Positions 29,092 to 39,922 of a stretch of DNA of 64,000 nucleotides are shown here, piece after piece. Each line of letters begins with the position of its first letter. Position 1 is the first letter of the stretch. The notes beneath the pieces were generated by a model that did no database searches, was not told the DNA's origin, and saw only the letters and a program-made list of their open reading frames with translations. The stretch spans positions 12,753,735 through 12,817,734 of the forward strand of contig OX393565.1 of the NCBI GenBank assembly GCA_947652115.1, given 5' to 3'. Position numbers and translations under genes: made by a program. The DNA comes from Blastomussa wellsi (Eukaryota > Cnidaria > Anthozoa > Scleractinia > Plerogyridae).

Positions 29092-29899
29092 TGCAGATAT
29101 TTTTTTGGGCACCGCCTCCAAATTGGTGTTTCTGGCATCCCTTTCTAGAGAAAAGGTAGCTCGTGCTTTTAAGAAAATACGCAAACTCTCTTAGGAAACT
29201 TGAAACTAACGACAGTAACATTCTTGAAACTTCAAACTGTAACGATTAGTTTAAATCAACTTAAATACAACTTAGCGGTAACGGCTAGACAATTGTAACT
29301 GCATATGCAATTTTCTGTGCATGCCGTCTTAACAATTACTTGCGCATAGCTTTAGAGTTCTGTCTCGCGTGCAGGTTAACAGCTGTAGCTACAACATGTT
29401 TCAGTGCATTGAATTGGTTCGCCTTTCTGAACTACACACTCGCATTTGGTGCATCATAAGTCACTGCCTACTAGAATAGCTTTGCAAATCTGTTTTCAGA
29501 TTTCCTAAATGAACACAAAAATAACAAAGCTAGAAAATCCAAGTTTGGATTTCTAATTAAAATCCACCTTGAAGAAGGATTTCTGTAAGCGAAAATCCGG
29601 ATTTGGATTCTTCATTTTTTTGGGGGAAATTGAAATCTGGATTTCAAAATGCAAATGCGGATTTTCCAAAATAATGACTGTACCCTGTGTTTCATTACAG
29701 GTTACAGCATTTGCAACGTATTTAAACTCTAATTGACTCTAGCTCTTGGCCAATTGGGCTGCACAAATTTGCACATTGCAAAAAAATTCTTCTGAGCACT
29801 AGGTCCTTGGGGTGTGAGCACTTTACATATCATTGTTATCTATGTCTCTAGCTGTAATTGTTTTTGATTTAACCAAGTAACACAAATTGAACTTACTAG
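29092..29899. other. Intronic stretch with a cluster of AAATCC/GGATTT motifs
   Basis: No gene is seen between the Polinton-like block and the first kindlin exon. From about 29531 to 29666 the sequence repeats AAAATCC and GGATTT in both orientations at least eight times, looking like a small foldback repeat. Confidence 0.4.
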
Positions 29900-30007
29900 G
29901 TGGACGAGGTGCGGATTAATCAGCTGTATGAACAAGCCAAGTGGTCTATCTTAACTGAGGAGGTCGAGTGTACTGAGGAAGAAACGATGATTTTTGCTGC
30001 TATACAG
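29900..30007 (+). CDS. FERMT: Kindlin (fermitin) exon: late FERM region
   Basis: A 36-codon exon, phase 0 at both ends, sits between an AG acceptor (29898-29899) and a GTGAGG donor. Its product includes [19 protein letters not shown] and [13 protein letters not shown], closely matching the conserved kindlin stretch just before the F2-PH insertion. Kindlins bind integrin beta tails and activate integrins at adhesion sites with talin. The next exon continues the same conserved block in the same phase. No upstream kindlin exon is found in the first 29.9 kb, so the preceding intron is at least that long. Confidence 0.88.
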
Positions 30008-30696
30008 GTGAGGACTGTACTTGTGTAGTGTAGAGGGTTTATCTCTTGAATCAAATTAGTACAGTTAATGACATGTGGCCAAGTAAAATTAAGGATTAAT
30101 ATTGTATTTTCAGAAGTTGCTGAAAATGCTTGAGTCGCATGATTGCTTTGGTTTTACTTGTGATTGGTTGAAAAAATGGCGAGAGATTTCTAAACCAATC
30201 ACCGAGCATAGTAATGCAAAACCAAAGCAATTCTTTAATTACTTTTGACATAATTCAAAACTGCTCTAAACAAGTAACAAGGTTACACTCAAAAGCCAAG
30301 TAAAACATAATTTTAGTCACCTGTTGACACTTTTGGTCAAGTTTTGAAGGTTTCCGCTGCGAACTGCTTGACATGTCAATCCTCAAACTTTAATAACAGC
30401 AAACGATGGGTCTACACAAAATTTTGAAGAGGTAATTTTGACCATCTTCCTTCCCTGAGCAAAATCTGTGCTCTTTACTTTTGGTTGCATGTTAAATTAA
30501 ATTGCATTTGACTCCGTGAAATGAAGCCAGTTGGCCACCATTCCCATGAACGATTTCAAACTACCCACATGTCTAGCTGACGGAAGTTTTCCAGTGTTAA
30601 TGGAAATAATCTTTTGTTTGCTGAGATTACTACTCAGCTACTAACCGATTTCTAATGCTTTTTTATAAATAGCTCGGGAAACTGAAGCAAATTCAG

Positions 30697-30990
30697 GGTC
30701 CGAACTTGCGACCAGCTGGTCGCCAATGCAACTGAAAATTGAGTGTTGGCAACCAGAATTTCATAGCTAGTCACCAACAGGCGACTGACTTTTTAATAGC
30801 ATTGAATGAATGTTTTGAACGAGGACCGCACTAGCAGCTGTCTAGTCTAACAGCCAGACTGTGGGCACAATTTTGTTCCGAAGTGGCCTAGAAAGAGCAA
30901 TGTGGCGGCTTGTTCTTTCTTGGCTTCTTGAAGGCTTCGTACTGCCTAGTAGCGATCACTGTGTTCAAAATCCCACTATCTAGAAGCCAA
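30697..30990 (+). mobile_element. Fragment of hAT-like element related to 7963-8614
   Basis: It starts CAGGGTCCGAACTTGCGACC and shares with 7969-8360 the blocks CTGGTCGCCAATGC.ACTGAAAATT, TAGCATTG and GGCTTCTTGAA.GCTTCGTACTGCCT. The right end is not visible. Confidence 0.55.
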
Positions 30991-31329
30991 CTAAGTTCAG
31001 CATGCTCAGCCAATTAGAAGAGAAATTTTCCCACTCATTCAATCAGGATCAAGTAATTTTGCCCCAAGCAATTTCCACAATTAATGAAAATGCCCTCTGC
31101 CTTAGCCAATCACTATTCAGTAATTTTGTACTCTTTTTCATAACACAAGGTATTAATAGATTGAGTAACTGAGTCTATTGGGAGAGAGTTCATGAAAGGA
31201 TATTGAAATTAGATTTGCCTTTCTTGCAGTAAAATGTTTCCTATGTTATTTTCTATGAATCATAGGCTGGAAATTGAGCATATCTGTGACTTTACATGGG
31301 AAAATGTACATTAATGCAAAGTTGTTTGA

Positions 31330-31949
31330 CCCATTTTACTCCTGGAGATTTTTTAAAAAAATGTGATTTTTAGACATTTTGAACATTTTGTAGTCAGTTA
31401 TAGGCTAAGTCTGCTTCAAATCTCTCCAAAATGCATTTGCAAAATAAATACATGCCAGGTTTTCACCAGCATCACTTTTAACGACATTTTAGCTCGGGCA
31501 TGTGCTCTCAAATCAAAATTTTGAGATAGTTTTTTGGATGAGAAAGTGACCCACCTATTTAGGCTTTTCGATTTCTTATTTTTTTGCTTTTCCTTTCTCC
31601 ATTTCTCATATCTTTTTTATGCTTTTGTTGGCTTTTTACTGGGCTTGCTTTTGGTTCAAGAATTGCCAAGAATTGCCATTGAGACGGGAAATACTTAGCA
31701 TGGAGTAGCCAAGGGGTAAGGGATGGAAAATTTCCTCCTAGGTTTTGACAGAGATTTCTAAGCATTTTTGTGCATATTTCAAGGTCCATTAGCCCAATCA
31801 ATATCGTCTGGGTATCATTGCAAAGCTATTTCCTCCTGTAGAACTGGGGTAAATGGGACTCCTATTTTGGTTAAAGCTGATGACGTCAGAAGCAGAACAA
31901 AGGTTAAGGTCTGTCACGGCCGGTTACAGCTGGTTTAGGAGGCAATGGG
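31330..31949 (-). mobile_element. TTAA-family MITE, copy 1 (reverse orientation)
   Basis: Ends read CCCATTTTACTCCTGG and CCTCC...AATGGG inverted, matching the copies at 47357 and 49861. The flanks are TTGA and TCAA rather than TTAA, so the target site has mutated or extended the inverted repeat. It carries an 80-codon - strand ORF similar to those in the other copies. Confidence 0.65.
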
Positions 31950-31974
31950 TCAAACAGGCAAAGTAAACTGATAT

Positions 31975-32210
31975 GAATGCCAAACAAACGTTTTAAGAAA
32001 GTGTTTAAATGCTTTTCGTAGCCGTTCAAACGACCAACAATTTTTCAAACGGATAAGGATAACCGTTTAAACGGACAAACCAAATTTGTGAACGGGTGAG
32101 TATGGCCATTTTAAGAGATAACAAAACTTAAAGAACGAATGGGTAAAACTGTTCAAATGGATAGCAAAAACTTAACAAATGGCTATTATGGTAAACACAA
32201 CGTTAAGGGT
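31975..32210. repeat. Degenerate subterminal array related to the DUF7869 transposon
   Basis: It contains CAAACGGATAAGGATAACCGTTTAAACGG and several further AAACG motifs, closely resembling 8650-8830. No transposase or TIR remains, so this is a relic or a non-autonomous relative. Confidence 0.5.
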
Positions 32211-32959
32211 TAATCAAATAATTTATAATAGATTGGGAATGGATGTTACACATGTAATACTCCATTCCACTTCGATTCAATTCACGATCTAAGCTTATAT
32301 TAATTCGCACTCACTGAGAATTCACTCACAGTCAGTTAGAGGATTTAAGATTTCATACTGTTAATGACAGGGAGAGGACGGAAAGGACGTTTAAACAGGG
32401 AAGTGTTGGTGTGTGTTTCCCCGTGGAAGGTCACAATTTTTATTCAAGTGATGCAGGGTAAACAAAAAGGCTGTCCGATAGCGTGGGACTAGTGGAAGAA
32501 TTGGTTGAGCTGCCTAGCACCTTTGTATTGCAGGTTGCCCTATGGCTAAAGCATGATGTGGACATGAGTGAAACAATGTTGGTGGTTTTTGTTTTGCTTT
32601 CCGATGGGAAACTAAAGGCATTGTGTTTAGCAAACAGTTTGTGAGAGAAAGCAAAACAAGTGTCCAAAATCAAATAAAGCAATATTTTTGGGTAAGCTCC
32701 TCTGAGATTTGGGTTAGAAGAGGACATTTCAGCTTTCCCTTGAGTATTTTGTATCACCCTTGTTATGCCCCACCTGCTCTGGATTTGTTGCTCAACCGAC
32801 TTGTACAAATAGTTATTAATAATAGTTGTGTTGTTTGTTGTCTCATTTTACTGTCGAAAGTAATTTAGAACTTAGTCACACAAGACAGCTCATCAAGTTT
32901 TGCATCACATACATTTGATACAGGACATTATGTTTAATTTCCTTTGATTTCTCAATCAG

Positions 32960-33052
32960 TTCCAGGTGAAACTAACATCCACATCACCACAGAATCAACA
33001 GAGTAGTGATGACGATAATGATGACATAGATGCTGCACTGAGTGATTTACAG
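32960..33052 (+). CDS. FERMT: Kindlin exon: end of F2-proximal segment before the PH domain
   Basis: A 31-codon exon lies between an ATCAG acceptor and a GTAACT donor, phase 0 at both ends. It reads FQVKLTSTSPQ, an acidic linker (SSDDDNDDI) and DAALSDLQ. The acidic linker followed by DAALSDL is a kindlin signature directly ahead of the PH domain. It joins in phase to the exon at 45796, across an intron of 12.7 kb. Confidence 0.88.
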
Positions 33053-34496
33053 GTAACTGTATTGTGTTGTTATGTAGGAGAAAATTCCAGTTAATCTTAG
33101 TTTTCTTTTAAACATCCCCCAGTTGAAATACCTCTCCCCTGGTACAGTACAGTGCAAAAGTAACGCAAACAAATTTTAACAAAATTCCGCTTGAAATGAT
33201 ATTCCCTGATATTTCGCCACTTTTTCGTGACGTCTATTGTTTTGATCTGCTCAGTTTCGAACAGTAATTCGCTGGCAGTGGTAATTTGCCACAAACTTTC
33301 TAGAGATATTTTGCTCTTACCTAAGGTTCAAAGTGAACTTTTGCCCAAACTTTGAGCAAACTTTCAAGCATTTAGAGTGAAGAGTGTGCTGTGACCGAAA
33401 CATGATCTTCTGTTGTGCTGGTGTGACACATGCCCAAAGATTGTTTGCTGATTTGAATCCACAGTGCTATGCGCCTTGTTGTGGCCACCCAACAAACTTT
33501 TTTGACAAGTTATAATTAGCCAATCAGCGAGTCTGAATTTGTTTGAGGTGTCCTGCCTCCTTGCAATGTTCAAAGCTGTTGTCACGAAACCTGTCGCGCT
33601 TTTATCAAGGAGGGGACAACTCAAACAAGTTTGCACTCTCTGATTGGCTAACTTGTTAAAAAAGTTTGTTTGGTGGCCACACTAAGGGGAGTAGCGCTGT
33701 AAATCGATCAACAGCCGTTTTCAACTCACCTTGTTAGTCCACAAAGGAAAACTTAAATGTATAAACTTGATCCCAAATCATTACGAAATGTTGTCATTCT
33801 CCCGAAAACTTTACAAGAACTAATTACCCATAAGCATAAAGCAAACCCCATCTTTACTCTGTGGTTGTCCTGCCATTTCACCGCGGTGCCGCGAAAAGCC
33901 CAACCTTGCCTTAGACGAATGCCGTAGCAAGGCAGATGCGGTATACTGCTCAGCTCAGTTAGCTTTTTAGTCATTCTTAGTAAATGTTACCTTTTTTGTA
34001 TTAATACATTATGTTGTAAATTAAGTTTAATTTTTTAATTTGGTAGTAAAGCTTGTGTTGTTGTTGTTGTTGTTGTGCTTCCTGATTAGTATTGTCAAGC
34101 CATTGTTTTCCTCAAGTTGTGAAAAGTAATTCGTAAAAGTTCATGGTTAACAATCGAAAGACCAAACCAGTTTGCCAAGAAATTATTTATTAATTTTGCT
34201 GAGAAAATCCCTAAACGTAAACTTCCATTTCTATTTTACAAAGTTTTATATTTAGAACTGTCCAATAAATTGGCGCCGAAACACAACATTGGGCTTCTTA
34301 AAGTCTTCAGAAATAGACAATGGACCATATTCACAATGGTTGCCATGCTGGTTTTCATATTGTAATGCAAATAAGCCACGAAATGATGCTTTTTCTCGGA
34401 AAATGGGACGGTCTAAATAGTGAAGTATCTGCGGTAAAATCACATTTTGAGAGCGAAGTTATGGAATAAGGATTTCATTATAAGCTTGAATTGTTC
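33053..34496. other. Kindlin intron, non-coding apart from a foldback MITE
   Basis: Besides the hairpin element at 33479-33682, I see only a short TTG microsatellite (about 34050-34077). No gene is supported. Confidence 0.4.
33479..33682. mobile_element. Foldback MITE
   Basis: TGTGGCCACC-AACAAACTTTTTT at the left pairs with AAAAAAGTTTGTTTGGTGGCCACA at the right. Matching continues inward through AGCCAATCAG/CTGATTGGCT and CTCCTT/AAGGAG, giving arms of about 75 bp around a loop of roughly 45 bp. No ORF. Confidence 0.75.
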
Positions 34497-36274
34497 AAGT
34501 GCCTATGAAGTAAAATTTTTTTTGACCAATTCACTTGTTTATGTCTTAATTAGCTCAAATTTGAGCCATCAAAAGTGCATTCTTTGATGCTTTTTGGAAC
34601 CTCAAAGTTTGGATTTTGCAAGCTGAAATGGGTCCGTTTCGTGCTTGGCCAAACACTCAGATTACACAGGAAGTGACACAGGGTGGTTCTGAATACGATA
34701 GCGCTATGACGGATAAGAGACTGAAGAAGGGAGGGATAAATTATTGTGCTGCTGGTGGCCCCAATACAGTCAACTGCGCCAACAGAACTGGCACACCAGA
34801 GATTTCGATGTATTACTCCCCAAAGAACTGGACTCGATTCACGTGCATTCACAGAGAATATTTTGTGCCAAACGAGTCATGTTTGACTTCGGCACATTTT
34901 GACCATAGCTGCTTCGAGCAGGTTTCAGCTGTGATGGTTCTGAAGAAGCTGTGGAATTGGAAAACGTCTTATTAAGGGTTCAGTTCCATCCAAAAAAATC
35001 GGATGTACCGAAGACATCACCTGTAACTGAACAGTCTGAAAGAAAGTGACGAAGAGTAAGTGAAGTTTATTAATTAACATCCTGTGCTATGTGAATTATA
35101 TGTGCCGGTGTGAAACATGCACACATCCAATTGTTTAGTCGCAAAAGTTGATTTCTTTTCAGAAAACAATCGAGATTAAGTTTGTCATCGAAAAAGATAT
35201 GACACATGTTTCTTTCAAATGGAAACATATTCTGTTATAGTGGCATGCATAACATTCAACACAGTCAACAGATTTGCACATGGTAAATATAAAATTAATC
35301 TACAATTGAATCATGTGGTGCCAACAAGAAAGTACAATGAACAAATTAGGAGGTCAAAACCTAAACACCGAGCTCAGAAGACTAACGTTCGATAAAATTA
35401 ATGCAAGAAACACACCCTCTACGACACAGAATGGCTTTCTCGAAGTAGAGCTACAGCAGTTTCCAGAGAAGCCCGACTAAGACAAATATCTGTGATACTA
35501 AAGCACATCTTACAACAGTATCAATTTATTAATAGCCAGGCCCTGCGTCACAAATGCAAGCTATCAACATCTTCACGGAAAGTCTTACCCTGCCCTTCGA
35601 TAGTGGAGTTATGAGAACTTAAACATTTCTTGCAAATATAAATGAGCCAAAACAAACCGAGTGTGGGAAACATATTGAGCATTAGAGAGGTGTCAAACCA
35701 CTAATGCAAAATCGTTCAGACGTCTGACCTCTATTCATCTGCATGGCGGCTACGATGTTATGGCTTCAGTTTGAAGAATAAAAGCCTCCAAATAATATAG
35801 TATATAGTGCCCTTTAGAAACTAATGTGAAGCAAAATAGGTCGGGAGACCGAATTAATAAACAGATCAACGGCAAATGAACAAATGTTACGAGCGATCGG
35901 CTTGTCCGCATAACACACATAAGGCCGTTGGATATGTCCAACTATCTAAATCTCCAGCGAAGAATCGCTTCTTTAGGATTGTTCATTGCTCGAAATGGAT
36001 GTCGAGGAAGGCATTTCATCGCTACTGTCAGACAGTTGAAATTTAGCCCACAAGGAGAAGTTCACTCAAAAGCAACAGGAAACAACACTCTGGAACCACT
36101 AACTACGTCATCACCGCTTAATTCGTTCCCAGTCTCCGGAACCCCGTATTTACGTACTTCAAGCAGCAAAAAAACGGATTTTCCTTCCTTTCCACCGAAT
36201 TTCTTTTGTCATTTTGGAATAAGGGTACAATATACTACAAAAATGTGCAAAAAAATGTTACTTCATAGGCACTT
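34497..36274 (+). mobile_element. P-like THAP transposon remnant
   Basis: Perfect 17-bp inverted repeats AAGTGCCTATGAAGTAA (34497-34513 and 36258-36274) continue imperfectly into T/A-rich runs. The interior has a THAP-domain ORF near the left end. P elements are DNA transposons whose transposase begins with a THAP domain, so the combination fits. No target duplication was found and no catalytic transposase region is evident. Confidence 0.6.
34706..34975 (+). pseudogene. THAP-domain transposase N-terminus (truncated)
   Basis: From ATG 34706 the frame encodes about 89 residues with the THAP pattern: YCAAGG, VNCANRTGTP, SMYYSP, WTRF, FVPNESCLTSAHF and SCFEQ. THAP is a C2CH zinc-binding DNA-recognition domain. 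The segment between SMYYSP and WTRF is shorter than usual. The frame stops at 34973, and transposase-like sequence seems to continue in another frame, so this is a broken gene. Confidence 0.55.
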
Positions 36275-37242
36275 TAAGTACGCAAGCCGTTTTCTTTATA
36301 ATAAAAGTGCCAAACTGCGTTAAACGTAGAATATTTTAACCGCAAAAATATTTAAACCAGTGATAACCCCAACCTCGTTCCCAGGGTCTCTCTCTTCCCG
36401 CCCCCTGGAGCGAGAGAGAAAGACCCTGGCACAGGCTGGTCACGTGTTTCTCGGACAATTGGTAATTCTAGGGAGGGGTCCTCTAATGTCAGGAAATTTG
36501 TCGCGTTATTTCAAAGTGAGGGTATCACACGAGCGCCATTGTTGCATCTTTGAAGTCCTTGAATAGTATTTTATATTCAAACATCAATCTAAAGGTTTAG
36601 CAAGTGATTGTCTTGAGTCAATTTATTTGGCTGGGATGTTATGTACAACCAACAGCATACTTCAAATCAATCGTATTTTATCTTTTTCCTTTCCTGTTCA
36701 ATACTCAACAAAATCAACTGTGATCGTCTCCGAACAGTGCCATATATGTGAATCCCGAAACCTTTTGATTTTTCAAGTACGAAAAAATTGCTTTCCTTTT
36801 TCCAGCATTACGCAACCCCCTTATGTTTAGTGACACAATTTTCAAGGAGGACATATTTGGTACAATAATAGGTAACTATGCAAATGGGTTATACTGTATT
36901 GCATTGATACTACAATAGATTAGACACCTACAGTTAACAACAAAAACAAAAAGAATTTAACAAATAACACTGCACAGATTAATTAATTAACTTACCTCCT
37001 CTCCTGGGATTAACCAATTCAACCAAATACCAGCGCTAAACTCTCGAAGCAATCCAAAAACATTGAGAGGCAAAACGTGAAATTCACAATCGTTAGATAA
37101 ATAAATACCTAGATACAATTTGTAATCGGATTAAATTTTTTAGAGTTGTAGGACCCACTTAAGCTACAGTTTGCTGAGATCTTCTTTTATTTGGATTTTG
37201 ATAATCACATCACCAATGGGATCAGGCTTGACAAAAATCTTG
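36275..37242. other. Kindlin intron, no gene seen
   Basis: Contains an inverted GGGTCTCTCTCTTCCCG...CGAGAGAGAAAGACCC hairpin at about 36383-36429, probably a small MITE fragment. Nothing else is supported. Confidence 0.35.
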
Positions 37243-37353
37243 CAGAACTGGGGTAAATGGGATTCCTATTTTGGTCAAAGCTGATGACGTCAGAAGCAGA
37301 ACAAAGGTCAAGGTTTGCCACGGCCGGTTACGGCCAGTTTAGGAGTCAATGGG
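37243..37353 (-). mobile_element. TTAA-family MITE, truncated copy
   Basis: About 110 bp matches the reverse complement of the left end of the copy at 47357, from AACTGGGGTAAATGGGA to GGAGTCAATGGG, followed by TTAA at 37354. The rest of the element is missing. Confidence 0.65.
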
Positions 37354-37369
37354 TTAATATTCCACAACA

Positions 37370-38165
37370 TGTTTCCGTCTTCTGTTCTCTCAGGCTCGTA
37401 CACGCATATCCCAAGCCATTCTTCCAAACATTTCCCCTTGTTTAGAAATCTTTTAACATCAAGCTGATCCAGCAACATTTTTGGCACAGTGTTTGGAGGC
37501 GCCTGAAGTTTGAAAAAACCTTGGCACAAGTTGTCTCGCATTGGCTGTGCTTCAATCCGTTCTTGCACCACAATGCACAGCGATGCAATGCCAAAGACAC
37601 AGGTTATCCAGGAGAGTGTCCTGTGCCATCATTGACCTTGAATGTGCAAGATTTTGAAGCCCGTCTGGTAAAGGGCCTGTGCCTACCAAAGGCTCCCTTG
37701 TTAACACGACCTTTACGTCTACGTTGGCGAAATCAACAAACTCCCACTTTGTGGATGGGCAATTGGTGTTGCCTGGGTATAGCGCATATTCTCCTGCGCC
37801 TTCAACCAGGGCTCTGCAAAATCCAAATCACTGAACCAAAGAGAATCGTAGTTTGTGTAATATATAATGGTCATTTCGTCTGAATGTTGCGCAACTCATG
37901 CGTGTAGACAAGCCTGACGTAAAATGACGTTTCAACATTCTCTCGTATTTTTGCCATGAAGTTAGGCGTTAGGTCGTTGTTTAGTTCTCTGCGGATTCGC
38001 CATCTGATAAAGCGATGCTCCTTGACCTGTTCCCCTCAAATACTGAATCTTCGTTCTGGTTCTTTTCCTCATAGATTTGCAGTATGTAACCCTCAAACTC
38101 TTGGTAGGTAATTCCCCTACCTTCAATCTCGGGCACGGTTTCGGGTTCCTCAAACATTAAGAGAA
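37370..38165 (-). pseudogene. Degenerate gene fragment, possibly the N-terminus of a Polinton-like DNA polymerase
   Basis: On the - strand, short open segments in changing frames read as protein: MFEEPETVPEIEG, ITYQEFEGYIL, PSTKWEFVDFANVDVKVV, DNLCLWHCIAVHCGA and LEEWLGICVYEP. A D-N-L-C-(L/F)-W-R/H-C-I-A motif followed later by a G-I-x-V-Y-x-P motif recalls the N-terminal region of transposon-borne B-family polymerases; this is from memory of the pattern and weak. Several stops and shifts show it is dead. Confidence 0.35.
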
Positions 38166-39456
38166 AATCTTCAAGTTCTTGCTCGGTGAAATCAGAAAAA
38201 TCCGTTGTTACATAATTGTCAAAAATTGCTAATTGGTGTGTTGTAAAAATGGGGGTGCCAATCTCTAATTGGCGTTACAAAATGGGTGCCAATCTCTAAC
38301 TGCCCGTGCTTCAACAATTGTTGCCATCCTCTAATAGACTTACAGAGTAGTGTATAAAGTCCACTTTATACTGCTATCGTCGTCAGGCATGAGAGGTGCC
38401 AATTTTATATCTGTTTACAACTTTTTAGCTCACTAGCATGCTTCGTTTGGAAACCAGCGCATTTTGAATTTCAGAGTTGTGGCGGTGGGTGACATAAACT
38501 TATGATCGTGTTTGTCAAAAATATATAATTATTTCGGGATTTTAAGCCATTTGAGAAGTAAAAGCATTAGCAAAGTTGTGTATGTAAATGTATGTACGTT
38601 CAGTACAGATAATCAGTCACAAAAGTAAGTTCCAGATGTTTAAAGCATTTCCCAGCCACCGTATTGGTGTACCAAAGTTGTACACCAACATGGCGGCTCC
38701 ATACTGGGCAACATTTCAACGAATATCCGAAGTTTGGAATAATGCACAGACCTAAAACTTGGAGAGGTGACTTCTTTAATCATCTTCTATAATATTGCAA
38801 TTTCTTGACTTCATCCACCAAATGGTTTTCGATTTAATTTTCTATTGCGTGGCAGTGCAACCCAAGAATATAAAAATAATACCCAGCTTGTTTGGATAAG
38901 CAATAAAGTTTTGGCAGCGACTATCATTTATGGCTAAATTGTCGAGTCTTCAATGGCAAGTTGAGTGGTTCTGAGGTGACTTTCGCAAAACATTTACGGA
39001 ATATAATCGATCCAAAATTAATGTGATATTTGTTTATGGGATATAATGGTTGAATTTCAGGGAAAAAATCAGATGAATCGGCAAAGGTGCGAATTTCACC
39101 TAATCCGTTGCAAGGCGGACGGCCTCTTAAAAAGTTGTTCATTTTTTCCACCACGCAAATTAGGTCCAAAGCTCAGAAAAAAGTAACAGGTATAATTAAA
39201 ACTTTCGCTTCTTTTCAACTTTCATCATGTTTCATTTGCTGTGCCATTTTCTTTATTATGTGGTGTTTATGTCTGGAAACACAAACTTAAGTTTTATTAC
39301 TAAATGCATGAACGTGAAAGGTGATAGTATTTGTGTGATTGCTACAGAGAAGTAAAAAAAACAAACAACATCTGGCTCAAGTCTCGCACGTGGTAATCTG
39401 ATACACGTTAAGTGGTCTGCGTTGAGAAAACAAGCCTCGCCAGCGAATAAGGTCAA
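38166..39456. other. Kindlin intron, no gene seen
   Basis: Contains short repeats of GGGTGCCAATCTCTAA near 38250-38300 and nothing I can support as a gene. Confidence 0.35.
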
Positions 39457-39525
39457 CTAACTTTTATTACCATATAATTTGGTTTTATCAACTGGGTTGA
39501 TAATGTCAATTAGCCACCGTAAAGA

Positions 39526-39573
39526 GATTCAAGAGCTGACGTTTCGAGCGTTAGCCCTTCGTCGGAGCGAATC
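39526..39573 (-). ncRNA. Hammerhead-like ribozyme in PLE terminal repeat
   Basis: Read on the - strand: stem I strand GATTCGCT, core CCGACGA, stem II GGGC-TAAC-GCTC, then GAAAC and GTC, then the stem I partner AGCTCTTGAATC. This fits a type I hammerhead, except that core position 4 is C rather than the conserved U, and stem III is only two base pairs. PLEs are known to carry such motifs. Confidence 0.6.
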
Positions 39574-39922
39574 AAGGAATTGTGCGTCGTGTGTTTTTAT
39601 ATACAGAAAGATGGGGCTTCGCTATTGGCTGGTGCCTGGTAACGTGAAAACTTCGGAATAAATTAGTTGAATGAAAAGCGTTCGTTGATACCGTGAGGAT
39701 TAACCCTTTCGTTGGCAAACAGACGAATTCGTCCGCTACTTACCCTCCCACGCATATGTTTTCGTGGGGACCCCTACTAAGTCTTTTTGGGGCCACCAAG
39801 GAGTATTATAGGATATCCAGTCACGTTTTTCCTTTGAAGTGTTGCACACTTGATATTTTCGCAAGATTTGGACCGTTTATGTCGGGAAAAACTTACCTAT
39901 TCGATTTGTTTGTGCTTTAAAA

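Larger units (their letters stand above)
17000..29200. mobile_element. Degraded Polinton/Maverick-like element
   Basis: A protein-primed B-family DNA polymerase gene (+) is followed by a convergent retroviral-type integrase gene (-), and then by a compact GC-richer block with at least three unrecognised genes. This polymerase plus integrase pairing is diagnostic of Polintons (Mavericks), which are related to viruses. No recognisable packaging ATPase, adenain-like protease or capsid gene was found, and no terminal inverted repeats could be matched, so the limits are approximate. The element is old: the polymerase has frameshifts, a nonsense codon and two insertions. Confidence 0.7.
30008..32959. 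other. Kindlin intron with transposon fragments
   Basis: The intron holds a fragment of the hAT-like element (from 30697), a TTAA-family MITE (31330-31949) and a degenerate piece of DUF7869-transposon subterminal array (about 31975-32210). From there to 32959 I see no gene. Confidence 0.5.

Noticed and set aside
35928..36323. 131-codon + strand ORF
   Set aside because: It extends across the right TIR of the P-like element and has low-complexity, unpatterned sequence.
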